From positions 1 to 5,416 of the forward strand of contig JAPOYQ010000624.1 in NCBI GenBank assembly GCA_026706505.1: DNA of 5,416 nt, written 5' to 3'. Within the stretch, counting starts at the first letter, position 1, and every line of letters starts with the position of its first letter. This stretch comes from Gemmatimonadota bacterium. Lineage in GTDB: Bacteria; Latescibacterota; UBA2968; UBA8231. This document shows positions 1 to 5,416 of this stretch, piece after piece. A program made the position numbers and the translations under genes. The notes beneath the pieces are model-generated. The model was not told the origin of the DNA, did no database searches, and saw only the letters and a program-made list of their open reading frames with translations.

Positions 1-402
1 GGGCGGCAGTTGCTCTTCGACCGCGTGCTCGCGCATCGTCAGCATCAGTTGATCCCCGATCCTCATCACCGGATTGAGCGAGTTCATCGCGCCCTGCGGC
101 ACCATGGCGACCCGCTTGAGCCGGGCCTGCCGCACTTGCTCGCGGTCGAGCTGAATCAGGTCGGTCCCGTCGTCTAAGGTCGCGCTGCCACCGGCGATGA
201 GGCCCGGCGTCTTAATCATCCGCAACAGCGCCAAAATCAACGTGGTCTTGCCGCTGCCGGATTCGCCGACGAGGCCAAAGCGCTCGCCTTTGTACAGGGT
301 CAGATCGACCTTGTTGACGGCGCGGGCAATGCCGCGCCGAGTCTCGAAATGGACTTCCAAGCCGCGAATGTCCAGCAGGACCTCTTTGTCGGCCCTACTC
401 AT
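1..402 (-). CDS. Dpp/Opp-type ABC transporter ATP-binding subunit, N-terminal part (runs off left edge)
   Basis: This is the ATPase that powers a peptide/oligosaccharide-class importer at the inner face of the membrane. My translation gives 134 residues with no stop before the window edge. It opens with a beta strand typical of the family (LLDIRGLEVHF, residues 9-19). A perfect Walker A, GESGSGKT, follows at residues 46-53, with K52 as the nucleotide-binding lysine. The Q-loop is at Q103 in VPQGAMNSLNPV (101-112); the SLNPV stretch is a hallmark of DppD/OppD ATPases. The ABC signature, Walker B, H-loop and C-terminal oligopeptide extension would lie beyond position 1 and cannot be checked. 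The ATG (402-400) overlaps the TGA of the upstream permease in an ATGA, and a weak AAGG lies 4 bases upstream, so translational coupling is likely. Family is secure; substrate is unknown. Confidence 0.95.
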   Translation of the reverse strand, partial: MSRADKEVLLDIRGLEVHFETRRGIARAVNKVDLTLYKGERFGLVGESGSGKTTLILALLRMIKTPGLIAGGSATLDDGTDLIQLDREQVRQARLKRVAMVPQGAMNSLNPVMRIGDQLMLTMREHAVEEQLPP

Positions 403-1256
403 ACGGCCTTGCGCTGTTTGGGATTGGCCAGCTCGTCTAAGCCAGCCGCAGTCATCAACAGGCCGACGAAGATCACGCCGATAAAGAAGATTGGAATTGC
501 CCACCACCACCACATGCCGCGAATGAGCGCAGAGAACGTGATGGCCCAATAAATGGTCATGCCGACCGTTGGATCGTTCTGCGGCCCCAAGCCGAGGGCC
601 TCTAGGCCGATCGACGAGAGAATGGCCCAGTTGACGGCATTGGTAAAATTGGCCGCGAGGTAGGGCAGCAAATTGGGAAAAAGTTCCTTCCAGATGATCT
701 CGCCGTTGCTCATGCCGTTGAGCTTCGCCATCTGCACGTACGCCCGCTCGCGCATGGTCAAAACCTGCGAGCGGATCGTGCGCGTGGGCCACATCCACGC
801 CAGCGAAGCGACCACCAAGGCCATGATGTTGACGCTGATTTCCTCGCGGATCGTCGAGGCAATGGAGACCAGCACCACCAAGCCGGGCACAGTCAGTAGC
901 GTATCCACGAGGCCGCGGATGACCGTGTCGATCTTGCCACCCATATAGCCGCTCGTAAAGCCGAGGAAGATGCCCAACCCGAGCCCCACCGTACCAGCCA
1001 ACAGACCAATCCGCATGGTCAGCGGCACCCCCACCACCATCACGGCGAGAAGGTCGCGACCGGAGTCATCGGTGCCAAAGGGATGCTCCAGCGAGGGCTC
1101 TTGCCGCGGCGGCGTGGCCAGTGGCTGTGCCTTCGAGGTATCGACGAAGATCGGCCCCAAGACCCCAAACAGCACCACCAACAGGATCATGCACAGGCCA
1201 GCCGCAAGCATCGGGCTTTCGCGCAAGTAGTAGAGGATTTGGTCTAAGCGGTGCAT
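399..1256 (-). CDS. Dpp/Opp-type ABC transporter permease, DppC-like
   Basis: This 285-residue inner-membrane subunit should pair with the neighbouring DppB-like permease to form the translocation channel. A first hydrophobic segment lies at about 17-37. It is followed by the family signature HPFGTDDSGRD (58-68), which sits just before the BPD_transp_1 domain. Further hydrophobic segments are at roughly 83-104, 119-136, 142-157, 207-223 and 250-272. The cytoplasmic EAA loop that contacts the ATPase is at about 172-199, with AKLNGMSNGEIIWKELFPN at its core. Length is normal for DppC. Four consecutive tryptophans (249-252) precede the last membrane segment, in a region usually rich in Trp in this family. 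The ATG is 2 bp after the upstream permease's TAG and has no Shine-Dalgarno, so it probably depends on coupling. Its stop overlaps the ATPase start. Transported substrate cannot be told from the sequence. Confidence 0.96.
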   Translation of the reverse strand: MHRLDQILYYLRESPMLAAGLCMILLVVLFGVLGPIFVDTSKAQPLATPPRQEPSLEHPFGTDDSGRDLLAVMVVGVPLTMRIGLLAGTVGLGLGIFLGFTSGYMGGKIDTVIRGLVDTLLTVPGLVVLVSIASTIREEISVNIMALVVASLAWMWPTRTIRSQVLTMRERAYVQMAKLNGMSNGEIIWKELFPNLLPYLAANFTNAVNWAILSSIGLEALGLGPQNDPTVGMTIYWAITFSALIRGMWWWWAIPIFFIGVIFVGLLMTAAGLDELANPKQRKAV

Positions 1257-1258
1257 GG

Positions 1259-2269
1259 CTAGTGGTGGCGGCTATGGGAAATGCGTGGGTCGAGCAGTGG
1301 ATAGAAGAAGTCCATCAGCATGGTCACCAAGCCAATGGACATGATGAGAATCAGCACCACGCCGTTGATAACCGTATAATCCGAGGCCTGGATGGCCTGA
1401 AAGAGCACCGTGCCGATCCCCGGATAGGCGAAGATCACCTCGACGATGACTTGGCCGGCGACCACGTTGGCCAGCGACAACCCCAGCGCCGTGAGCTGCG
1501 GCAGTAGGGCGTTGCGCAGGCCGAAGCGGAAGAAGATCGTGCGGTTGCGCAGGCCATTGGCCTCGGCGAGCGTGATGTAATCCTCACCCGAGGTCGTGAC
1601 CATCATCCCCCGCATCCCCAGCGCCCAGAAGCCGACCTGCTGCAAGACGATGGCCAGCGCCGGCAAAATCGAATGGTGCAACACGTCGAGGGCAAAGGTG
1701 AGATTGAAGATCGCCAACATGCCGGGCGAGTACCCGCCCGAAAGCGGAAAGAGGTTCAGCTTGAGGCCCAATATGTAGAGCACGATCAGCCCTAACAGAT
1801 AGGGAGGAATCGCCGACATGGTCATCATAGGCACCGCCAAGTTGCGCATAAAGCGCGGTGCCGATGGCCACGCCGCCAGCGCCCCCATGAGCGTGCCCAA
1901 GGCAAACCCGAGCAGCACTGAAATGATCATCAGCCCAATAGTCCAAGGGATCGCGTTGCCGATGATCTGCCCGACGCGGGCCGGATAGTTAGCCAGCGAA
2001 TAGCCCAAGTCGAGCGTAAAAGTGTCGCTGAGAAAGTTGAGGTATTGGACGTGGAGCGGTTTGTCGAGGCCGAACTTGGCTTGATAGGCCTTTACCATGG
2101 CCTCAATGCCGTCTTGGCGCAATCCTCCACTAGCCGCGAGTTGGCCGAGCTTCTCGCGAATGGGATCGCGGCCCGTACCCAGCCGTGGCACAAAGAAGTT
2201 CACGCTCGCCGCTGCCCATACTACAATCAGGAAAAGGGCGACCCTTTTGACGACAAAATTCCAAGACAT
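1259..2269 (-). CDS. Dpp/Opp-type ABC transporter permease, DppB-like
   Basis: This is the other channel subunit of the importer. From the ATG at 2269-2267 it has 336 residues, a normal DppB/OppB length, and begins MSWNFVVKRV directly before membrane segment 1 (about 7-27), as the family does. Visible family features are FGLDKPLHVQYLNFL (66-80), LGYSL (88-92) ahead of the BPD_transp_1 domain, the EAA loop at about 231-257 (YITLAEANGLRNRTIFF), VIFAYPGIGTVLFQAI (278-293) and the C-terminal YPLLDPRI (323-330). A longer reading from a TTG at 2332 would add 21 residues. I reject it because that stretch is not family-like and its codons fall in an AT-rich gap that looks regulatory. No Shine-Dalgarno is visible before the ATG. 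The downstream permease starts 2 bp after its TAG. It is first in the transporter block; no binding-protein gene precedes it here. Confidence 0.95.
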   Translation of the reverse strand: MSWNFVVKRVALFLIVVWAAASVNFFVPRLGTGRDPIREKLGQLAASGGLRQDGIEAMVKAYQAKFGLDKPLHVQYLNFLSDTFTLDLGYSLANYPARVGQIIGNAIPWTIGLMIISVLLGFALGTLMGALAAWPSAPRFMRNLAVPMMTMSAIPPYLLGLIVLYILGLKLNLFPLSGGYSPGMLAIFNLTFALDVLHHSILPALAIVLQQVGFWALGMRGMMVTTSGEDYITLAEANGLRNRTIFFRFGLRNALLPQLTALGLSLANVVAGQVIVEVIFAYPGIGTVLFQAIQASDYTVINGVVLILIMSIGLVTMLMDFFYPLLDPRISHSRHH

Positions 2270-2328
2270 GAGTATATAAGCAGGTGAATTTGGAAAGGCG
2301 TTAAAGCTAGGGAATAAAGAGCGCCTCG
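2270..2328. other. only intergenic gap in the window (59 bp, AT-rich)
   Basis: This is the sole non-coding stretch of any size, between the CRTAC1-family stop codon and the DppB-like ATG. It is clearly richer in A and T than the flanking genes. It holds most of the candidate promoter described separately and a TATATA run just before the ATG. No convincing rho-independent terminator is visible: the best inverted pair has 5-bp arms (2296-2300 and 2322-2326) around a 21-base loop and no following T-run on the minus strand. Confidence 0.6.
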
Positions 2329-2333
2329 TCAAT
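2302..2333 (-). promoter_or_regulatory. candidate promoter for the transporter operon
   Basis: Read on the minus strand, TTGACG (2332-2327) matches 5 of 6 bases of a sigma70 -35 box. It is followed after 17 bases by TAGCTT (2309-2304), only 3 of 6 for a -10 box. The same bases also fit the Bacteroidetes-type pattern: ATTG (2333-2330), 20 bases, then TAGCTTTA (2309-2302), 7 of 8 against TAnnTTTG counting the two free positions. Either reading puts the transcription start near 2297, giving a leader of roughly 28 bases before the ATG at 2269. The -35 part overlaps the CRTAC1 stop codon. This is a pattern match only. Confidence 0.3.
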
Positions 2334-3942
2334 CGCCCCCGCCCCTTACCACCACCACCTCATCCACTGGTAAATCCTCCAACCGCGTCACCGCGCCATC
2401 CGGCCACCGCACCTCCAAGCGCTCCACGCGCTCGGCCCGGCCCAAACCAAAGTGGAGGCACCCGTCGCCGTGACCCAAGTAACCCGCCGCCCCACCGACC
2501 GACCGCACCTGCGTCCGTCCTCCCGCCGTGACTCGCACCCAAGTGCCGACGACTTCCGGGTCGATTTGTACCGCGAGATAGCGACCAGCGCGCGTCTCAT
2601 TGCGCAAGAGCGTCGGACTGTCGTCGATATTGGTCGTGAACAGATCGACATCGCCGTCTTGGTCGTAGTCGCCGCTGATAGCCGCACGGCTCGACTTCTG
2701 CACCTGTAGCCCAGGGCCACCCCCTTCCACCGCCGAGAACGCGCCCGCTCCCTCATTGGCGAAAAGCTGGTTGCGCTGGGCGTACGTGCCCCCGGCGCTG
2801 GCGTGATCGACTTGGGGATAGATGTGGCCGTTGGCTACGAATAGGTCCAAGTCACCGTCGAAGTCAAAGTCGAAAAAGCGCGTGCCCCACCCAAGATAGC
2901 CCACGGTCGGGGCCGCCAAGCCGCGCTCGGCAGTAGCGTCAATGAAGGTTCCGCCGCCCGAGTTCAAATAGAGCGTGTTGGTCTCGCCGTAGAAATTGGT
3001 CACATAGAGGTCGGGGTCGCCGTCGCCGTCGCAATCGCCCGCATCTACGCCCATGCTCGCCTCAAGCTCGCCGTCGCCGTTGTACGCCACGCCGGCCTGC
3101 AAGCCTATGTCGTCCAAGCGACCGCCGTCGTTGCGGAACAGCACATTGGGCGTCTCGTCGTTGGCCACGAATAAGTCGAGGTCGCCATCGCGGTCAAAGT
3201 CTGCGGGCATCACGCCCAAGCCATAGTGGAAGTTGGCCGTGGCCACGCCGGACGAGGCCGTGACATCGGTAAAAACCTCACCGTCGTTGCGGTAAAGCCG
3301 GTCTTGCCCGCCTTCCATGCCCTGCGGTCCGCAAAAGACCCGCAGCCCGCCCAAATAGACGCAGGGATCCTCCAACTCTGGATCTTGCAGCACCGGCTCG
3401 ATATCGAAGACCACGTAGTTGGCAACGTAGAGGTCGAGGTCGCCATCTTGATCGTAGTCGAAAAACGCCGCACTCGCGCTGAAGTCATCACCGGCAACCC
3501 CAGCCTGCGCTGTGACCGAGGCAAAGGTGCCATCCCCGCGATTGCGATAGAGCGCGTTGGCACCGTAGTTGGTCACATAGAGATCGCGTTGCCCGTCGCC
3601 GTCGTAATCACCCACAGCCACTCCCATGCCCCAGCCGCGATCTTCGACGCCAGCTACAACCGCCACAAAGGCTCCGCCGTCGTTGCGGTAAAGCACATTG
3701 CCCGGCCCCACACCATAGTTGGCATAAGTCGATCCATCCACCACATAGAGATCGAGATCGCCGTCGCCATCGTAGTCGAAAAACGCCGCGCCACTGCCAG
3801 TGGATTCGAGGATGAAGCGCTTGTGTGGGCCGCCGCTGATAGTGGGATGATCCAGACCGGCTTCTCGCGTCGCATCCACGAAGAAGGGATCGGCCTGAGC
3901 GCTGACACCAACGAGCAGGAGGGCAAAAATGAGCGCGGGCAT
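2329..3942 (-). CDS. secreted CRTAC1-family protein: seven FG-GAP/VCBS calcium loops plus ASPIC/UnbV domain
   Basis: This 537-residue exported protein probably folds largely as a beta-propeller. A short signal peptide (MPALIFALLLVGVSAQA, likely cut after A17) lacks the usual basic N-terminal residues. Seven DxDxDGDxDL-type calcium loops start at D56, D112, D162, D248, D303, D358 and D425, most followed by YVxN or FVAN. Between loops 3 and 4 is the longer insert with C194 and C204 (VFCGPQGM), typical of bacterial CRTAC1 relatives and possibly disulfide-bonded. The ASPIC/UnbV domain occupies about 455-533, with the signature GYLGHGDGCLHFGLG (487-501) and VRWPDG (511-516). Family members are mostly of unknown function; adhesion or ligand binding is a guess. 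The ATG directly follows the upstream TAA with no Shine-Dalgarno, so translation probably reinitiates from the SUMF1-like gene. The stop overlaps the candidate promoter. Confidence 0.95.
   Translation of the reverse strand: MPALIFALLLVGVSAQADPFFVDATREAGLDHPTISGGPHKRFILESTGSGAAFFDYDGDGDLDLYVVDGSTYANYGVGPGNVLYRNDGGAFVAVVAGVEDRGWGMGVAVGDYDGDGQRDLYVTNYGANALYRNRGDGTFASVTAQAGVAGDDFSASAAFFDYDQDGDLDLYVANYVVFDIEPVLQDPELEDPCVYLGGLRVFCGPQGMEGGQDRLYRNDGEVFTDVTASSGVATANFHYGLGVMPADFDRDGDLDLFVANDETPNVLFRNDGGRLDDIGLQAGVAYNGDGELEASMGVDAGDCDGDGDPDLYVTNFYGETNTLYLNSGGGTFIDATAERGLAAPTVGYLGWGTRFFDFDFDGDLDLFVANGHIYPQVDHASAGGTYAQRNQLFANEGAGAFSAVEGGGPGLQVQKSSRAAISGDYDQDGDVDLFTTNIDDSPTLLRNETRAGRYLAVQIDPEVVGTWVRVTAGGRTQVRSVGGAAGYLGHGDGCLHFGLGRAERVERLEVRWPDGAVTRLEDLPVDEVVVVRGGGD
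3451..3789 (-). repeat. exact 21-bp repeat copies inside the CRTAC1-family gene
   Basis: The same 21 bases occur at 3451-3471 and 3769-3789, both encoding AAFFDYD at the entrance to calcium loops 3 and 1. Shorter shared tracts occur elsewhere in the gene: 17 bases at 3281-3297 and 3677-3693, encoding part of LYRND, and 14 bases at 2996-3009 and 3569-3582, encoding part of LYVTN. These are the DNA trace of propeller-repeat duplication within one protein, not a mobile or CRISPR repeat. Confidence 0.85.
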
Positions 3943-3945
3943 TTA
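3940..3945 (-). other. zero-gap stop/start junction (TAA-ATG), same reading frame
   Basis: On the minus strand the TAA of the SUMF1-like gene (3945-3943) is followed at once by the ATG of the CRTAC1-family gene (3942-3940). The two genes therefore share a reading frame separated by one stop codon. No Shine-Dalgarno is visible upstream of this ATG, which suggests termination-reinitiation coupling. Confidence 0.85.
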
Positions 3946-4650
3946 GCGGGCGCAGCGGAAGCCTATGGTGTTGCCCTTGACGTACGAATGCGAGTCCTTG
4001 GTGTTAGTCTGCTTGTTGCACTGGGTCAAGGTAGGGCCGTTGACCCACGATCCTCCGTGCAGGAATTGCATTTTCTCGCCTCCCTGCGTCCATTCCCACA
4101 CATTGCCACCCATATCCAAGAGTCCAAAGGGGCTAGCTCCACTCGGAAAGGCCCCCACCGGCGCAGTCCGCCCATAGCCGTCCTTATCCCCGAAGATATT
4201 GGCGCGGCCCTCCTCAAAATCTCCTCCCCACGGGTACTTTAGCTTTTCGGTACCGGCACAAGCGAAGTACCATTCCTCCTGCGTCGGTAGGCGCTTGCCC
4301 GCCCACTGGCAATAGGCCATTGCTCCGTACCACGACACCTCGATAACCGGATGCCGCGCAAATCCTTCTTTGACCTTGTACACGCCGTCTTCTTCTACCA
4401 ATGCCGTATATCGACTCCCCAGTTCCACCCAGTACATGCCCTCCACCTTGGCGTTTCCCTTCTCGGTCAGAAAAGCTGCGTACTCCTCGTTAGTCACCTC
4501 GTACTTATCTATGTAAAACCCGCGATTTTCCCCCTCGATCTTTACCATCTCCCCACCCTTGAGGGAGTCGGCCACGGCTTGGCCCTCCTGAGCTAAAGCC
4601 GAGGCCGCAACGGCAACACACAGCGCGATTCCGCAAAACACCTGCATCAT
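3943..4650 (-). CDS. secreted SUMF1/FGE-fold protein lacking the formylglycine-generating cysteine pair
   Basis: This 235-residue protein has a signal peptide (hydrophobic 3-20, likely cut after ALA, A20) and then one FGE-sulfatase (SUMF1/EgtB/PvdO) domain. Family landmarks are FYIDKYEVTNEEYAAFL (45-61), HPVIEVSWYGAMAYCQWAG (100-118), RLPTQEEW (120-127), GLLDMGGNVWEWT (176-188), HGGSW (198-202) and the terminal GFRCAR. Residues around N151 and N183 resemble the family's calcium sites. In true FGE the motif GGS-aromatic-x-C with a second Cys five residues on binds copper and does the chemistry. Here N204 replaces the first Cys and the nearest later Cys is C211, seven residues on. Sulfatase maturation is therefore unlikely; a binding or structural role is more plausible. 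It starts in an ATGA overlap with the phosphatase gene and abuts the CRTAC1-family gene. Local GC is lower than in its neighbours. Confidence 0.93.
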   Translation of the reverse strand: MMQVFCGIALCVAVAASALAQEGQAVADSLKGGEMVKIEGENRGFYIDKYEVTNEEYAAFLTEKGNAKVEGMYWVELGSRYTALVEEDGVYKVKEGFARHPVIEVSWYGAMAYCQWAGKRLPTQEEWYFACAGTEKLKYPWGGDFEEGRANIFGDKDGYGRTAPVGAFPSGASPFGLLDMGGNVWEWTQGGEKMQFLHGGSWVNGPTLTQCNKQTNTKDSHSYVKGNTIGFRCAR

Positions 4651-5416
4651 TTCTGCTCCTGTCCATCCAGCGCGTATTCCCGCACCATTTTGGCAAATCC
4701 ATCCTCGGCAAAACTCGGTCCAATTCGCACCCCATCTCCGGCCACGGCCGCCTTTACCTCGTCCTTTGCATTCCCCAGCAACACCCCGATTCCCGCCGCG
4801 CGCAACATGGGCAAGTCGTTGTCCGCATCCCCTACCGCCAAGACGCGCTCGGCACGCCCACCTACCCGCTCGGTTAGCGTCCGCAGGGCCACGCCCTTAT
4901 TCACGCCTCGACGCATAAATTCCACCATACCGGGATGCGCCCAAGCCACATATATCTGATCTCCGCACAGCGCCTTGATATCGGCGATGTGCCGCTCTCG
5001 CCGCTCCGGTTCTACTTCCAGCATGACCTTGGGTGGCGTGCCCAACTCACCGCTCTGGCAACGCGCATACAGATCTCCGTCGAGCACCATGCCCGGCTCT
5101 CCGAACGATTCAAGGTAATCCATCGGCCGGACGTACCGGTACTCCTCAGCGATTCCAGCGTCCGTGCGTTCCAACAAACAGTAGATCAGGTTCAGTCCCT
5201 CTGCCCGCCCGTATTCGACTATCTGGGCAAAGGACGCCTCGTCCAACCGCTCCTCGTGCAGCACTTCTCGCTCCGCCCCCTCGCCTGGGCCGAGAACCAC
5301 CGAGCCATTGTAGCCGCCGATGTAGAGCGCCCGCGCCAGTGCTGGGTAGGCCGTAAAGGGGTATTGGCCACGGCGGATGCTACGCCCGCTGATACTGGCT
5401 GTGGGAATACCGCGCG
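4647..5416 (-). CDS. Cof-type HAD-IIB family phosphatase, N-terminus beyond right edge
   Basis: This is a cytosolic haloacid-dehalogenase-fold hydrolase, expected to remove phosphate from a small metabolite such as a sugar phosphate. The frame is open from the TGA (4649-4647) to the window edge, giving 255 visible residues. Motif II is seen as TASISGR (visible residues 5-11), followed by YIGGYNGSVV (31-40), the usual first core segment leading to the cap. The C2B-type cap follows at about 65-170. Motif III lysine is in GVNKGVAL (codon 4898-4896) and motif IV is GDADND (4832-4815), the magnesium-binding acidic pair. Motif I (DxDGT, the nucleophile) would lie just beyond 5416, so activity cannot be confirmed. 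A GTG at 5300 could be read as a start, but it falls after motif II, so I reject it. The stop overlaps the next ATG, which suggests cotranscription. Substrate is unknown. Confidence 0.93.
   Translation of the reverse strand, partial: RGIPTASISGRSIRRGQYPFTAYPALARALYIGGYNGSVVLGPGEGAEREVLHEERLDEASFAQIVEYGRAEGLNLIYCLLERTDAGIAEEYRYVRPMDYLESFGEPGMVLDGDLYARCQSGELGTPPKVMLEVEPERRERHIADIKALCGDQIYVAWAHPGMVEFMRRGVNKGVALRTLTERVGGRAERVLAVGDADNDLPMLRAAGIGVLLGNAKDEVKAAVAGDGVRIGPSFAEDGFAKMVREYALDGQEQK
4656..4660 (-). promoter_or_regulatory. Shine-Dalgarno AGGAG for the SUMF1-like gene
   Basis: On the minus strand AGGAG lies 5 bases before the first ATG (4650-4648) and 8 before the adjacent second ATG (4647-4645), inside the last codons of the phosphatase gene. 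Either ATG could serve as start; the product differs by one methionine. It is the only strong Shine-Dalgarno seen in the window and shows that the host uses this signal at least sometimes. Confidence 0.75.

Noticed and set aside
501..512. (CCA)4 microsatellite-like run
   Set aside because: It is four TGG codons for Trp 249-252 of the DppC-like permease, a Trp-rich spot in the family; four units are too few to call a variable tract.
2271..2276. TATACT as a -10 box directly before the permease B ATG
   Set aside because: It would put the transcription start inside the coding region and has no -35 at suitable spacing.
2296..2326. Inverted repeat AGGCG/CGCCT as terminator or operator
   Set aside because: Arms are only 5 bp with a 21-base loop and no T-run; it is expected by chance.
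2270..2332. TTG start giving permease B 21 extra N-terminal residues and a TTGA overlap with the CRTAC1 stop
   Set aside because: The extension has no family resemblance, while the ATG at 2269 yields a typical DppB N-terminus and length; the region looks like a promoter and leader. A G-rich tract before the TTG could mimic a ribosome site but falls in the CRTAC1 coding end.
3226..4242. Long plus-strand open frame of 338 codons opposite the CRTAC1-family and SUMF1-like genes
   Set aside because: It is antisense to two genes with clear domain motifs, spans their junction, has no recognisable domain, and low stop density is expected opposite repetitive Asp/Gly-rich codons.
4618..4650. Lipoprotein signal (Cys6 or Cys11) in the SUMF1-like protein
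   Set aside because: Neither Cys has a proper lipobox (Leu sits at -1 of Cys11) and both are too close to the N-terminus; an ALA signal peptidase I site at 18-20 fits better.
4647..5300. Phosphatase starting at the GTG at 5300
   Set aside because: The open frame continues to the window edge and contains HAD motif II and the YIGGYNG segment upstream of this GTG, so the GTG is internal.

Overview
This is a bacterial window of fairly high GC. I hand-counted 70% GC over 1441-1500 but 47% over 4501-4560, inside the SUMF1-like gene. Every supported gene lies on the minus strand, so transcription runs from position 5416 towards 1. Packing is very tight: two 4-bp stop/start overlaps, one stop codon directly abutting the next ATG, one 2-bp gap, and a single real intergenic gap of 59 bp (2270-2328). 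No stretch over 300 bases lacks a gene. I saw no tRNA, rRNA, CRISPR array, insertion sequence or attachment site. The organism cannot be named from this. CRTAC1/ASPIC-UnbV and SUMF1-type secreted proteins are common in Planctomycetes, Acidobacteria, Latescibacterota and other FCB-type lineages, so an environmental member of one of these is a reasonable guess and no more.

Right-hand block (5416 to 2329), in transcription order: (i) the C-terminal 255 residues of a Cof-type (HAD-IIB) phosphatase that enters from beyond the window edge; (ii) a secreted SUMF1/FGE-fold protein that lacks the catalytic cysteine pair of true formylglycine-generating enzymes; (iii) a secreted CRTAC1-family protein with seven FG-GAP/VCBS calcium loops and a C-terminal ASPIC/UnbV domain. 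The 4-bp overlap and the TAA-ATG junction suggest one translationally coupled transcript.

Left-hand block (2269 to 1): a peptide/oligosaccharide-type (Dpp/Opp) ABC transporter with permease B, permease C and the first 134 residues of the ATPase, which runs off the left edge. No solute-binding protein is encoded in the window. The 59-bp gap ahead of permease B is AT-rich and carries a candidate promoter, so the transporter may be a separate transcription unit.

Working together: the transporter half is a conventional import system of unknown substrate. The two exported proteins probably act outside the cytoplasm, while the phosphatase is cytosolic. A functional link between the halves is not shown by the sequence. 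The main points of interest are the degenerate FGE-like protein coupled in frame to the CRTAC1 protein, and the candidate promoter that overlaps the CRTAC1 stop codon.
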